Source: Geosiphon pyriformis
Lineage: Eukaryota; Glomeromycota; Glomeromycetes; Archaeosporales; Geosiphonaceae
Assembly: GCA_016748015.1 (NCBI GenBank)
Contig: JAAOMT010000420.1
Span: forward strand, 1-64,000
Reading direction: 5' to 3'
Length of the DNA stretch: 64,000 nt
In this document: in pieces, positions 1 to 12,675 of the stretch
How the letters are laid out: every line of letters starts with the position of its first letter
Numbering within the stretch: the stretch's first letter is position 1
Translations under genes and position numbers: made by a program
The notes under the pieces: generated by a model
Databases searched by the model: none
What the model was told of the DNA's origin: nothing
The model's input: the letters and a program-made list of their open reading frames with translations, nothing else

Positions 1-509
1 CTAATTTTCGTTCTGGAGAATCCGCGGCAACTGGTATAATCTGAGCGATCTCTTTAGACCCATTTAGAAATGTATAACTGATTATATCACAAACATAAGA
101 ATCGGGCGCACATTGGGTATTATTTAGTGGTCCACAAGGGTTGATCTGATAAACTGTTTCTCTTTTTGTTGGCGGAGTTTCTTCTTCAATTATTGTATTA
201 ATTTGTCTGAAAGAAAACGTTCATTTAGTAAAGAATGCAGCATGTATCAAAGATTTCTTAAACCCATGAGAAATGAGTGTTCAAAGCTTAAGGATTAAAC
301 ATAAAGCTGGAACCACTTTCCAGAAACAAACAAACAAACAAACAAACAATGCCAAGAGTTAAACAAAGTTACTTGTTAAGCGCTGTCAAATCGAAAATAA
401 ATCCTTCTTGTTCAATTTCCGAACAATTAAAAGCTTTAACGAGCGAAAAATTTAAGAATGATAAAAATGCGAATACTCCAAGGATCCTAGAAAATTTGTG
501 GATTCCCAT
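1..509 (-). CDS. ATG27: ATG27-like type I membrane protein (N-terminal part, runs off window)
   Basis: The N-terminal part of a secretory-pathway protein resembling Atg27, a fungal mannose-6-phosphate-receptor-like protein that cycles between Golgi, endosome and vacuole and helps deliver Atg9 vesicles. Exon 1 (373-509) begins at the first ATG of its frame and encodes a hydrophobic signal peptide followed by FNCSEIEQEGFIFDL, which fits the start of the Atg27 lumenal domain. A GTAACT donor at 372-367 joins in frame to an acceptor at 207. Exon 2 (206 to the window edge) carries the cysteine-containing segments INPCGPL and CAPDSYVCD expected in the MRH-like fold. The transmembrane segment and cytosolic sorting tail would lie outside the window. 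The next gene, MCCC2, is on the same strand upstream. The family call rests on pattern recognition of the lumenal domain only. Confidence 0.72.
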
Positions 510-811
510 TATTCCAACACAAGTGATGTTTGGAATGGAGGTCTGATTCAAAAGGAAAAGAGAGAAGCTAAAGCTGTTGGTTTCTTTACGTGATTGATAT
601 AAATTTTTAAAATATTAGACATCATGAAATGGTGTCCATTTAAGTCTGATATCATAATATGAACTTTGACGAGTTGAGACATTTTACCTCTGTGAAACGT
701 CTGGAAGAATACGGCATAAGATTTAGGCTCAAAATTTAGTTGGGGCGATTATCAATTTAACATTTTACATGTTATAGTTTATTTTGATTTAATTTCATTA
801 TTGACAATAAT

Positions 812-3481
812 TTACATTCTAAACACGCCAAATCGCGTCTTTTCAATCGGTGCATTCAGAGATGCACTGAGTGCTAATGAAATCACGTTACGAGTATCTA
901 CCGGGTCGATTACGCCATCATCCCAGAGACGTGCGGACGAATAATAAGGATGGCCCTCAATTTCATACCGTTCACAAATTGGCTTTTTAAATAAATTTTC
1001 TTCCTCAGTTGACCACTAGAACAAATTTGGTTTTATTCTTTGAATTCATGATTATAATAGAGGGATATGAAATAAAGACAAACCTCTTCTCCTTTTTTGG
1101 CTTTAGCATCTCTTTTGACTGTAGCCAAGACGCTGGCAGCTTGTTCTCCACCCATTACAGATATCCTTGCATTCTTCAACGAGTTATTAAAGAACACCAA
1201 ATAATGCGACAATTGGAAATTTTAACAAAGAGGAAAAACCTACCGGCCATTGCCACAAAAATCTTGGGCTGCTAGATCTACCACACATCCCATAATTTCC
1301 AGCTCCAAAACTGCCTCCAATTATTATTGTAAATTTGGGAACTTTGGCGCATGACACAGCAGTGACCATTTTGGCTCCATTTTTTGCAATGCCACCAGCC
1401 TCGGCTGAAGATCCCACCATGAAACCGGTAATATTCTGAAGAAAACATAGTGGGATATCACGCTGAGAACATAATTCAATGAAATGCGCCCCTTTGAGAG
1501 CAGATTCCGAAAATAAAATTCCATTGTTCGCAATTATACCAATCGGGTATCCATGAATTCGAGCGAAGCCTGTTTAATAAGATAAACGCGTCATTTTTTT
1601 CCAAACTTTTAAATATTCAATTCCTCATGTTTACCTGTGACCAAAGTTGTTCCATAGAGCTCTTTAAATTCGGCGAAGCGGCTACCGTCAACCAAACGGG
1701 CAATGACATTTTTAACATCAAATGATTTCCGCAAGTTATCGCCTACAATACCTCCTAATTCAGAAGCCGGGTATAAGGGGTCTTGGGGAGGTTTTGTTGT
1801 CACCTATAATACAACTTTTAGTAGGGTAACTATTTGTTAACAATTTCTGAAAATTTCAATATATTTACAGAGGGTCTTTTGCTCCAATTAAGATTCTCGA
1901 CAACACGGCGACCCAAAACAAGTGCGTGTTCATCACTCAAAGCATAATGATCTGTGACACCAGAAGTGCGACCTATTTAAAAAGGAAGAGTGGTTAAAAT
2001 CAGAACAATTTGAGTTTTAAGATATTTGAGAATTTTCAGGAGATAATGATCTAGAAACTAACAATGTAAATCCGCCCCGCCAAGTTCCTCCGCTGTCACG
2101 ACCTCACCAGTAGCGGCTTTCACCAAGGGCGGCCCACCTAGGAAAATGGTGCCTTGCTTAGCAACTATAATACTTTCATCCGCCATTGCTGGTAAATAGG
2201 CGCCCCCCGCTGTGCAAGATCCCATCACAACGGCAATTTGGGGTATTCCTTCAGCAGACAAATTTGCCTCATTCACGTAAAATATCGCGTTATCGGGTTG
2301 ATGTGGAAAATTCAATGATCTTTAAAAATCGGTAGGTAAATTTTTACCTCATTGTAGAAGATACGTCCAAAATGATCACGATCAGGAAATACCTCGGCTT
2401 GGTGAGGCAAATTAGCGCCCCCAGAGTCAACTATTGAAAGACGCGACAAATCAAACTCGTGTTAAAATGTTATTCCAAGTTTAAAATATCATAAAGCATA
2501 CCCAAATAAATGCATGGTAATCTATTCTCCTTCGCAATTTCTTGCGCCCGTAAATGTTTTTTTACTAATATACACATTAAAATAAGTTGTTAAAATTAAA
2601 TATGTTTTCATTAAATACCGATATTTGCTATCGTTACCAGTGATCGGATAATAAGTTCCTCCTTTGACGGTTGAATCGTTAGCTATAATCATACACTCTA
2701 CACTAGTTGATATCCATGAATCAATCAAATAGCATCCAAGAAAAATTAAATATAAACTCCACTGACCCTTTGACACGACCAATTCCTGTGATTATACCAC
2801 CAGCAGGAACTAAATCAGAATACAAGTTGTAGCCAGCAAGCTGTGAAAGCTCAAGGAATGGGGAGCTAAAGAAAATCATATTTCGGATAAGTATTCCATT
2901 CCACTCAATAAAATTTAATTCGAGCAATTGAAAATCTAACTCACCCATTGTCCAATAATCGGTTAATGCTGTACAATTAATAACCGGTTTAGATGCCTTT
3001 CAAGCAAACACATAATCTATTGAAAAAAATATCAAAAATATTGCCTTACCGATCACGAGGTAGCAATTTTTGGCGACTCAGATGGCGTTTCCGGGATTCT
3101 TCTCCGCCACCTTTTGACCAAAAATCAGTTTTTGTTAAATTATAATTTCACCAAAAAAAAAATAAATCTTTGACCTAATTTAATTTTATCTACTAGATTT
3201 CGAAGATCTTTCACTAATGCTTCCATTCTCGAGGCATTTTCCTATTATCAAATACTCTTTTAATCCTCTGAAATTCTTTATATAATTTAAAGCAGTGTAC
3301 AAACAGGACATAAACTGACCTTGAATTCCTCTGATTCTATATCTACGTTATTAGGCAAAATGCTTGCGGTTTCTTCGTGGCATGAATGATAGCAGCTATT
3401 TCTAAATTGGCTTTTGAAAAGGGAAAAAGGCTTCAAAAAAGCTTTACTGTTCTTTGAGATCAGAAAGTGTCTTGAAAGCAT
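812..3481 (-). CDS. MCCC2: Methylcrotonoyl-CoA carboxylase beta subunit, mitochondrial
   Basis: Carboxyltransferase subunit of 3-methylcrotonyl-CoA carboxylase, which carboxylates 3-methylcrotonyl-CoA with biotin-bound CO2 in mitochondrial leucine breakdown. Fourteen exons can be joined in frame (3320-3481, 3175-3241, 3050-3110, 2945-2968, 2767-2865, 2638-2702, 2502-2564, 2348-2430, 2063-2267, 1869-1972, 1635-1803, 1244-1569, 1084-1173, 812-1015), giving about 573 residues against 563 in human. The first ATG of the frame is at 3481 and starts a basic, mitochondrial-type presequence. Diagnostic blocks include [68 protein letters not shown] and the C-terminal [15 protein letters not shown]. The biotin-carrying alpha subunit is not in the window. 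The gene is head-to-head with SMU1 across a 176-bp gap. Exon 4 is only 24 bp. Confidence 0.97.
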
Positions 3482-3657
3482 TGTTTTCAAATTTTAGATT
3501 AAATGAAAATCAAAAATCTTTATTTCTTGCTTTTTGGTTCAACAACATTAATCTAATCAGGGCGCTCATCAATTTGACCAAAATAAAAATATCTTCGTGG
3601 GAATAATCACCCTAATTGGGTGTTGGAATTTTCTTGCTTTCTCTTTAATTCTTTGCA
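3482..3657. promoter_or_regulatory. Shared divergent promoter region, MCCC2 / SMU1
   Basis: Only 176 bp separate the start codons of two divergently transcribed genes, so both promoters and both 5' UTRs must fit here or overlap. The stretch is AT-rich with short T and A runs. I see no clear TATA box or named operator. The regulatory role is inferred from layout alone. Confidence 0.5.
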
Positions 3658-6064
3658 ATGGAAATCGAATCCTCAGAGTATATGCCTTACAAGAACATGA
3701 TATTTCGAATGACTCGTTTTCAACATTATTAAACATGAGTTTGATATTTAGCATCATCAGGTTGATGCTTCAATTTTTGAAGGAAAATAATCTGTCAAAT
3801 ACATATGCTGCTCTTCAGGTTGCAATGATTTATAAAATTTGTCTTTCATCGATTTTTCATGAGACTCAACAGAAAATTTCTGAATTTCTAGGAAGAATCC
3901 ACGATTGCGCTCAATACTGTTGATTCTGTTGAATCATTCACTGAAGAAATTATTCAAGGTCATTGGGATACTGTTTTAAGAACAGTTTCTAATTTAAAAA
4001 TCCCTCAACGAAAATTGCTTGATCTTTATGAACAAGTAATGCATCAAATAATTGGGTTTTCCAGGAGGATTATTATTTATTAAAACCTATGATGCTTGAA
4101 TGTTTTTAGATTGTCTTGGAATTAATAGAGATGCGTGAACTTGGTGCAGCGCGTACTTTATTAAGACAAACTGATCCGATGCAAACGTTAAGAGATCATT
4201 TCTCAGAGCGATATTTACACCTTGAGCACTTACTTTCCAGGACTTGGTTCGATGCAAAAGAGGTAAGTGGTTTACCCTCCCATTATATATAATTGAATGC
4301 GGTCACATTTGTCTTATTATTATAAGTATCTAGGCATACCCTCCAGGAATGACTAAAGAAAAACGCCGAGAAATTATCGCTCAAGGTTTAATTGTGGTCA
4401 TTTATGCTCTTCCAGGCAAATCATGAACTTTTGATTTCTTATTTATTACTAGCACTTTCGGGCGAGGTCACGGTCGTGGCTCCATCAAGGCTCTTAGCCC
4501 TCCTTGGTCAAGCGTTAAAATGGCAGCAACATCAAGGCCTTTTGCCACCTGATACTGCTTTCGATCTTTTTCGTGGATCTGCACCAACAACAAAAGCCGA
4601 GGATGATGCTGAACCCACAAGATCTTATGCTACCATTAAAGTATAAATCCTGATCTTTAAATAGACGAGCTTTTGATTATTAGTGATTTTAATTGCGTAA
4701 ATATTTTTATAGTTTCCAAAAAAACAACATGCTGAATCTGTCACATTTTCCCCCGATGGACAGTATTTGGTTACTGGGACTATGGATGGATTCATAGAAA
4801 TTTGGAACTACCTAACTGGAAAACTTCGCAAAGATTTCAAATACCAGGTTGAGGTAAGTGCTAAATTTTATTGCCTACTTTCTTACAAACTTGCTTAATC
4901 AATACTTGTTACTTAAATAGGATAATCCAATGCTTATGGAGGATCCAGTATTATGCTTGAGTTTTAGTCGAGACAGTGAGATGTTAGCCTCAGGCTCTCA
5001 AGATGGTACCATTAAGGTAGATGCAGTATTTTGACTAAATTTTTGTCCTTCCATATTGAAATCCGGCTAATTTTCGTCAGTCAGGTATGGAAAATTCAAT
5101 CAGGTCAGTGTACGCGAAGGTTTTCTCCAGCACATAGTCAAGGGGTGACCTCGGTGTGCTTCAATCGTGATGGTAGTCAGATTTTGAGCTCAAGCTTCGA
5201 TCATACCGTCCGGTATGTCTTCCCTTAGCTTTTTATTAAATATGGTGTCAAATTACAATCACCTTATTTCTAGCAATCTAGACTTCACGGATTAAAATCG
5301 GGAAAGACTTTGAAAGAATTCCGTGGTCATTCTTCTTTTGTAAACAATGCTATTTTTTCATATGACATGACACGAGTAATCAGTGCTAGTAGCGATGGGA
5401 CTGTTAAGGTATTTGAAATTAGATTCATATATTATATAGGACAGAGCACTTTTAAAATTGGTTAAATATATTTTTCATCAAGTAGATCTGGGATAGTAAA
5501 TCGACGGATTGTCTTCATTCAATATTACCCAATAGTGTTCAAGCGGCAACCACAATATCTGGTGGTATAGCGGTTAATTGTGTGATACAAATGCCGAAAA
5601 ATATGGATCACATAGTCGTTTGCAACAAAAGCCCAATGGTGTATTTGATGACGATGAGAGGTCAGGTAAGGTTTGCATTCAAAATTTAAAGCAAAAATAT
5701 TACATTAGAGTTTAATTCATAAAATACTAATTAACCGATTTTTTTAGATCCTAAAAACATTCACCTCAGGTAAAAACGCTGGAGGTGATTTTGTTAGTTG
5801 TACTGTATCTTCGCAAGGTGATTATATTTATTGCATTGGAGAGGATTCAATACTTTATAGTTTCAACGTGCAATCTGGAAAAGTGACAACGACGTTAAAG
5901 GTAAAGATATTAAAGCTACAGAATTTTTTTTGTACGCGTTTTATTTTAATCAAAAAATATTCTAGTTATCCGAAGCTGAAGTCATCGGCGTATCACATCA
6001 TCCTTTTTCCAATATTCTTGCTTCATATGCAGATGATGGTGTCATATCATTATGGAAACCTTAG
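3658..6064 (+). CDS. SMU1: WD40 repeat splicing factor SMU1
   Basis: Spliceosome-associated protein that works with RED (IK) in B-complex activation. Thirteen exons join in frame (3658-3677, 3752-3818, 3892-4035, 4110-4262, 4334-4385, 4453-4640, 4713-4853, 4921-5016, 5085-5212, 5282-5408, 5486-5665, 5748-5900, 5966-6064), giving 515 residues against 513 in human SMU1. The N-terminal LisH/CTLH part includes [19 protein letters not shown] and [14 protein letters not shown] conserved linker with [20 protein letters not shown] follows. Seven WD40 blades start near residue 208, with [30 protein letters not shown] and a final blade ending LWKP before the stop. The first exon is only 20 bp. The 3' end converges on BLOC1S1 with about 250 bp between stops. 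An intact SMU1 fits an intron-rich genome. Confidence 0.97.
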
Positions 6065-6310
6065 ATTATGTAGTGGAAAATCTAATATGCAAGATTAATT
6101 ATGCAATCTCCAAAAATTCCAGACAATGTACATTAAATTTTTTTTAATTAAACTTGTTCTTCACAAATTTAGGGCAAGTCAAAAAATATTTTAATTAAAA
6201 AATCATTATTCAAATAAAATAGGGGGGGTTGAAACTTGGATTTTTTTAGCAACGAAGCGAACCAAACTGTTACTGTCCATCTTGATAATAATGAACTAGC
6301 TTTAAGTATT

Positions 6311-7469
6311 CTAAATGGAATCGCCAGCGCCCAAAACTGGACCAACCGACGAAGTACTAGGATCCTCGTCGATGGGACCGGTCATTGTCCCTAATTAATA
6401 AATGTCAATAATAAAGGTGAACTTACAAGTAATTAAAACAGGGAAACTTAAATCAAAACGAATTCACGAAATACAGAAACTCACCCTTATGTACATATTC
6501 TAAAGTCATGACCACATCACGCATATCTCGTTCAATAACCTCGGCCCAATTCTGCACATCCCCTAGTTCCTATTGATTTTTTCAACTGAAATTGTTAAAT
6601 CGCGCTTTTAGGAAATTCTGCAAACACGAAAACAACCTTTAATGCAGCACTCAATCCGTCAATCATGCCTGTCCATTGTTTAGTCTGTTTCGTCAATTTT
6701 GTCGTTTGCGTAGCGAGTTTACGTGCTTCGGCTTCAATCTCGCGTTGTGTTTGAAATATTGACGCGACTCTTTTATAGGTTAGTGAGGATTGATTTTTTA
6801 TGCGGAAGAATTATGCCTTTAGATTGATGATAAAGATAACTCATTCCAATTTTGAATAGAATAATTCAAATTAATAAAAGGTAAGTCCTGGGAATTACAA
6901 AAGGACAATTTCTTTGAGGTAAATTTTTTGCTCAATTTTTAAACCATTTTACAAAAGTCTTTTCATTCAAGATTTCCTACCTGAACCAGGAACTATCCTT
7001 CAAACTAGCAGTAGCTTGCGCTAAGCGTCGAACTAGCAGTTCATTACTGTTGGACTAAGTTCTTGACTCATTCAGCCACCAAATGAGCAGCTCTTAACTT
7101 ATTCAAACCCTTATATCCCTAATCCCCAAAATTCACCTAACTTGTTCTTCTTTCACTTGATAAATCCAGCCATTAACTCTTTCCAATACTTTGAGAGACC
7201 TCAGTGCCCACCCTTTTTCTAACTAAAAGCTCATTCCACCGAAACTGTTCTCTATACCTTGCATTCAAGGACTCAGCCAAAGAATCGGATACGTCATTTA
7301 CCGCCTGAACAGCTTCTTTTCTAAGTTGTTCTTTAAATTTAAAAAAGATGGGTGAATAGTGAAGGTTGGGAAGGCTAACAGATAGAATTATTGAAAAAGT
7401 AAAAAAACCATTATGCTTTCGAACATTTTGTTGTTTTTGAGTGTGGTCACGGATGAGACGCGCAAGCAT
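6311..7469 (-). CDS. BLOC1S1: BLOC-1 subunit 1 (GCN5L1-like)
   Basis: Small coiled-coil subunit of the BLOC-1/BORC complexes, which act in endosome and lysosome positioning and sorting. Five exons (7409-7469, 7258-7330, 6637-6769, 6485-6569, 6311-6390) give 143 residues. The start MLARLIRDHTQKQQN aligns with the family start, and later blocks include KQTKQWTGMIDGLSAALKE and LGDVQNWAEVIERDMR. The last exon encodes an acidic, Ser/Thr-rich tail. Intron 2 (6770-7257, 488 bp) is far longer than other introns nearby, most of which are 60-80 bp. I chose 7469 because upstream in-frame codons contain no ATG. The gene is divergent from the VPS3-like gene, itself an endolysosomal trafficking gene, with 151 bp between starts. 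Confidence 0.93.
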
Positions 7470-7620
7470 TTTTGAAAGTCGAAAATGAGTATGAGTCAAG
7501 TCTTGTAATTATATTGCCAATTAATGACGAATTAATGCAGCCTGCCTATCAAACTTTCTACTTGCACTAATTTAGAAATATAGCCTCACTAAGAATGTTT
7601 TATCCTTGAGAACTGTGAAA
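7470..7620. promoter_or_regulatory. Shared divergent promoter region, BLOC1S1 / VPS3-like
   Basis: A 151-bp gap between two start codons facing away from each other. Both flanking genes serve the endolysosomal system, so shared control is plausible but unproven. No clear core-promoter motif is visible. Confidence 0.5.
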
Positions 7621-10600
7621 ATGCTGTCAACACCATTCACGTTACAGACGATCATAGGTAACTTAGAGCTTGATGAAAATCAACAGCCTGCCACACAAAC
7701 AACCACAAGTCAGTCTGGCTTATCACTTTTTAACCGCCGGTCCAAAGCTAGTTCAACTGCAAATAGTGGGGCAGCGGCTGGTACACGCTTTGGATGGGGA
7801 AACAGAGACAATCGCGTGATTGTTGAAACTGTAGAAGCTTGGGGTATGCTTGGGATTTTGCTTAAGGGCTCTTTTATGGAATGGTTAACCTTCGCTTGCA
7901 AAGCATTGTACTCCTTCGTATAATTATATAACAAAGCTAAAAGACAAACAAGTAAAATAGAATTTCCAAATGGAAATGGCTAAAATAAAAATTGAACCAA
8001 TTGCCAGTTTAAAGGGTATAGATTTAACTGAAATCAATCCTTTTGATTTTCTCTTTGTGTACAATATCAGAGAATAATGTATATGTAGGGACATCCGATG
8101 GACATCTAATTCACTACGTTCTTGAGGATCAAATAAATACAGAGAATGTATGTACATTCAAATATATTCGCGTCAATAATTATAATTTCAATAAACCTCC
8201 TATCATGTCAAAAAATTATTTACCAATCACCTTTTGAATATTTGCGTACCACTTGATTCGTATTTGAAGAGTATCCCAAAAAGTTACCTGATTGAAAAGC
8301 ACAATCTTGGTTTTGGCCGCAAATTTGTAGAGCGTATTTTATTATTGCCCCAAATCCAGAAAGCTGTCATTTTATGTGGTAAGTATTAGTGTTAAAATTC
8401 GCGGCCAATTTCAATTCTGTTCTTAAGATTCCATTTAATCAAGCTCCAGCCAATTGGATTCATTCTCACGCTTTCAATCCCTTCAGATTCTACATTATCC
8501 TTTTACTTGCTTCCTCAAATGGAACCTTTGCCTTTCCAGTATATCAAGGGTGTCACATGTTTTACGTATGATCTCGCGAAAGAAGGGGTAACGGAAGATG
8601 ATGGTTCGGTAAAATTATGCGTCATAAAAAAGCGAGCCGTCCACACGTATATCATCAGAGAAGAGTTAAACGAGTTAACACCGGTATAAAAATTGAAATA
8701 TTCTTCACATAAATTATATAAAACTAGGCTCATCTAGATTGTGTCATTCGAATCATTCTCATTAAATAGAGTCTCCCCTTAGCAAATGGGGGAATTGTTG
8801 CCTGCCAGTATGGCTCTTCCTTGTGTATTGCAGACAGCACATACAAATATAGGCTGATTGATCTTGTTCAACGGCGTATGATTGATATAGGAGAATATAT
8901 GGATTCACATCAACCGCAAGAACGTAACTCGACTCCTGGAGGTGGCAGTTTCAAGCCTCTGGTGACAGTAATAGGGGGCACCCAGACGAGCGGCCGAAAT
9001 AGTATGGAAGGAGAGTTTTTATTGGCATTGCATGGGCGCTCTGGTCATATCCTTTGAACCTACTTTTATTTTTGAAAATCAGGTTTTTCGCAAATTTTAC
9101 GAGGATTATCTTTAAATTTTTTATTTCACAGACTACTCTTGGCCAATTCGTATCTTCAAAGGGTGATCCCATTCGTGGAGTGCTACGTTGGTCTAGCTTT
9201 CCAAGAGCAATAGGTTCCTATTCAAAATCTATTTGGGCTGATTGTACATAGAGAATTAATTTTAATCTTGATTTCAAATTTATAGGGGTTGAATACCCTT
9301 ATGTGATAGCACTTCTAAGAAACAACACTATAGAAATACACAATGTTGTAAACCAAGCCCTGATACAAACTATACAACTTTCCCCTATTGAAGCACGAAC
9401 AATATCTCAAGGTCCTGGTATCAAAGTTTGGGTCTCGGCGTTGCTTGAGCGATTGCGATTGGAAAGTTGCTCTTTTTATGAAGAGGATTCTCTCGAATCC
9501 ATGGATGTTCAAGTGCTTAGTATCGATGATGGAAACAATAAAGAAAATACGGAGAGAGGATCATCGCGTCAAATGGCCACTCAATTTCCACAGCCAGATT
9601 TTGTCGCCACCGTTCCCACCCGGATTTTAATAGCTGGTCACTATTCTATTTTGGCCTTGGCCCCATCACCCCTTATAGTGCAGGTGAGTTCACTGTATTT
9701 TCTAGACTAAGTTTTGAAATGAAAGCCTCTATTATAATTAGGAATATCAACTAATTTAAGGTCGACGCATTACTGGACGCTAATCGTGTGGAAGACGCGA
9801 TAAACTATGCCGAGCAGGCTTTATCAACCGTAGTAGATAATATTCATCGTGAAAGAATGGTAAAATAAAAGTTGAATTGTATCGTCGAAATAATTCGATG
9901 AACTTTCATCACATTATTCTTTTTGTATTAATGATAGCAACACGAGTTGAATTATATTTACCAAAAATCAGGATTTATATGTCTTGGAGAAACTCTATTT
10001 GATGTCGCCGGTGGTTTCTTAGAGCGAGGAAACATAGATCCTCGAATAATCATTGGCTTATTCCCTGAGATGAGGGGGCTACTCCCTGAAAATTTTAAAC
10101 CGACTGTCTACGCCGGTGTTAAAGCAATTTTTTCTCGTCTAGGCAATATAGAGGATATTGGTAAACTTTTTTATGTGTGACTGTTGATTTAATGATATTA
10201 AATGAACTCATTTTATCCATTTTCGAAGTATTCCAAAGCTTGATCAAAAATTACGATCCCCATATAAAACCTGACGTTCAAAGTTCACCGGCTACACAGG
10301 GTTTACGTAAAGTCCTATTGGGGAATGCGAATGAAATGTTGAGAAGTTATTTGACCAATTACCGGCAAACTCGCAAAAAGCTTCGCCCAGCCCAAGATTT
10401 GGATAAAATTATTTTGCGGGTTCGTCTGCTTTGAATTTTTTACGGTTACTTTTTAATTTGCTCACAAATGCCTTGAGGACTTTTAGGCAGTGGATAATAC
10501 CCTTGTAAGACTTTATTGTGCTTCAGACTCTACAGAACTTTTGAATTCTCTGTTATTGGATGAAAATCAATGCGTTTTGGAATTTTGCGAAGATATCTTG

Positions 10601-12545
10601 GAGAAATATAAGAAATATTTCGCTTTATCTCTCCTGTATAAAAGCAAAAAACAATATTACAAAACATTGAAAATCTGGAAAGAGTTAGTAATCAGTAGGT
10701 CACTGTATGCTAGATAAATGTGAAATGATGAAATATCTAAGAAATCTTTCTTTCTCAGAATGATCAGTTCAGAAACTCCTGAGCCAGATTTTAAAGATGG
10801 GCTTAAAAAAATGGCCGAATTACTTTCGACAATAGACGACGTAGATCTAGTTTGGGAATATTCCAACTGGATAATTCCAAAGGATCAAGTTTTGGCTGCT
10901 CAGGTAAACGTTTATCTTACCCGAATTCTACCTTTGACTATAATTACTCTCATTACAGAGTTCATTTCTTTAATATTAAAACAAATCAATAAAAGATATT
11001 TATTCGATCCGATCTTCGACAACCATTTTTCATCGAACCGAATAAAGTAATCAAGGAATTACGCTTGGCAGGCTATGTTGGGCTAACCATGTATTTAGAG
11101 CATATAGTATTGCAGCGTAACAGTGAGGTTGTTAATATTTCTTACTTATGATTCTTTCATTTAAAAATATTTACCGATAATTTCCTGCTTATTTATTTTC
11201 AGGAGGTAGCATATCATACAGAACTCGCATTATTATACATCAATGAAATTGAACTCGGATTGATGAAGAGCAATGATACAGCGAAGCTTGACACGTTAAG
11301 TAAGATTATTAATGAAAACGGGTATTAAGATATTTGTTTTCTCACTCTGATTTCAAGCCTTACACTATTTCATGTTTGATCAATAGAGAAGGAATTCCAA
11401 AATTCAAACAAGACTTCTTCCCTAACTTACCTCTCGTTTCTCTCATCGCGACCCCCGGATTTTGTATCACAGTCACGTGTCAAATTTATCGCCTTTCTTC
11501 AATTATCCATGCGATACGATGTTAGTGTGGTACTAGATAAACTTTTAAAATCTCAATATAATTTGGAGGCTGAACTAGCTCTTGTTTACGGCCAGGTAAG
11601 ATCAATGATCAATTCACTGAAACGTTTAATGTACTGGTTGATAATTCAAAGAATTATATTGCCGCCATTTTTAGATGCATGAATATGAGAAAGCGTTGCA
11701 CATTTTAATCGACCAACTTGGGGATTATCGTGGAGCAGAAACTTTTTGTCTCTACGTTGGTCGTATGATTGGTTTAGTGCCCGAGACTTCGGCAGCAGCT
11801 GAAAAAAGACAAACGGCAGAACATAAAAAGTTATTAGAAGATAAATCTTTAGTTGGAGTACGAAGGGGATTATTTTTGGAACTATTAAAAGTTTATCTGG
11901 AAATGGAAAATAGGTACCAAGTTAATTTTTTATTGAAAAAGATCTTGCTTTACAAATTTATCTACATTATTTTTTTGCTGTACCAAGGCATAATTCATTG
12001 GAAAAAATACTGAAATTGTTAAACAAACAAGCGGTTTATTTGGATATCGTCGAGGTAGACTAAAAACACCATTCTCCTTGATCAAGACTAAATCCTAATC
12101 ATTTTTATCTTTCAAATACATTTCTTTCCTCCCATAATAGGTTCTTGCTTTATTGCCCGAGACTTGGTCAATTGAAATGTTGAACGAATTCTTGGGCCGT
12201 TCAATCCGGCAAAGTTTTCATGATTACCGTGAGAATCAAATTTTAAAGGGCCTAAGTCGGGGAGAAAATATTGTGGTAACATAGATCAAAATATTTCTTT
12301 CTTTCGAACCGACTTTGATAGCTAAGGCTTATTTGCACAAACAGGTGAACGCTGAACTATACAAGTTATACGAAGAGATCGGCCCAGTTGTTATTACCAC
12401 AGAGAATTCCTGTGCTTCTTGCCAAGAATTCATCAACAATGCAGAATTTATGCGACAACCAAATAAGGAGATAGTACATATAAACTGTCCCAAAAAAAAT
12501 AAAATGGTAGGCAATACCGAAGTTACAGTCCATGGAGCGGATTAA
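7621..12545 (+). CDS. TGFBRAP1: VPS3/TGFBRAP1-family CORVET tethering subunit
   Basis: Large tethering protein of the Vps3/TGFBRAP1 type, expected in the CORVET complex that links early endosomes through Rab5. Nineteen exons (7621-7843, 8071-8147, 8270-8378, 8487-8683, 8770-9046, 9130-9213, 9286-9683, 9761-9859, 9938-10160, 10229-10419, 10487-10698, 10759-10903, 10996-11127, 11203-11299, 11387-11595, 11675-11913, 11988-12054, 12141-12275, 12345-12545) total 1,104 codons plus stop. A CNH domain occupies about the first 340 residues (TLGQFVSSKGDPIRG). The Vps39_1-type block KKYFALSLLY is near residue 670 and HEYEKALHILIDQLGDY lies in the clathrin-like repeats. A C-terminal zinc-finger-like pair is CASC near 1061 and H..C near 1083-1086. 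The exon 5/6 junction works only with an AT-AC intron. Vps39 itself is a less likely identity because the KKYFAL block matches TGFBRAP1 better. Confidence 0.92.
9047..9129 (+). other. U12-type AT-AC intron in the VPS3-like gene
   Basis: The intron starts ATATCCTTT, the exact minor-spliceosome 5' splice consensus, and ends in AC. A branch-site-like TCTTTAA lies about 14 nt before the end. No GT-AG choice keeps the frame here, while this one restores TLGQFVSSKGDP in frame. Confidence 0.88.
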
Positions 12546-12675
12546 ATCAGTAATGGCGTTAGTAGCTCAATTGAACAAAGCTGAAAAATCTATTTGTAAT
12601 AAAAATTGTAACATTATAAATATAATGCTAAATAAAGATATTATACCTATTTAACCCGTGCTTTCTAAATCATAC

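Noticed and set aside
7331-7408. Read-through of BLOC1S1 intron 1 as coding (it is open in frame)
   Set aside because: It would insert 26 residues into a conserved helix; a GT-AG pair removes it cleanly.
8947-9131. Reading-frame break in the VPS3-like gene suggesting a pseudogene
   Set aside because: An AT-AC intron restores the frame, and the 19 exons then sum to a multiple of three.
11300-11475. A second apparent frame break in the same gene, before the exon starting near TCACGTGTC
   Set aside because: Using the earlier acceptor at 11,385-11,386 gives a longer in-frame exon (KEFQNSNKTSSLTYLSFL), so no break is needed.
12315-12344. Exon 19 of the VPS3-like gene starting at IAKAYLHKQ
   Set aside because: No acceptor fits that frame; the acceptor at 12,343-12,344 gives VNAELYKLYEEIG in phase and of family-like length.
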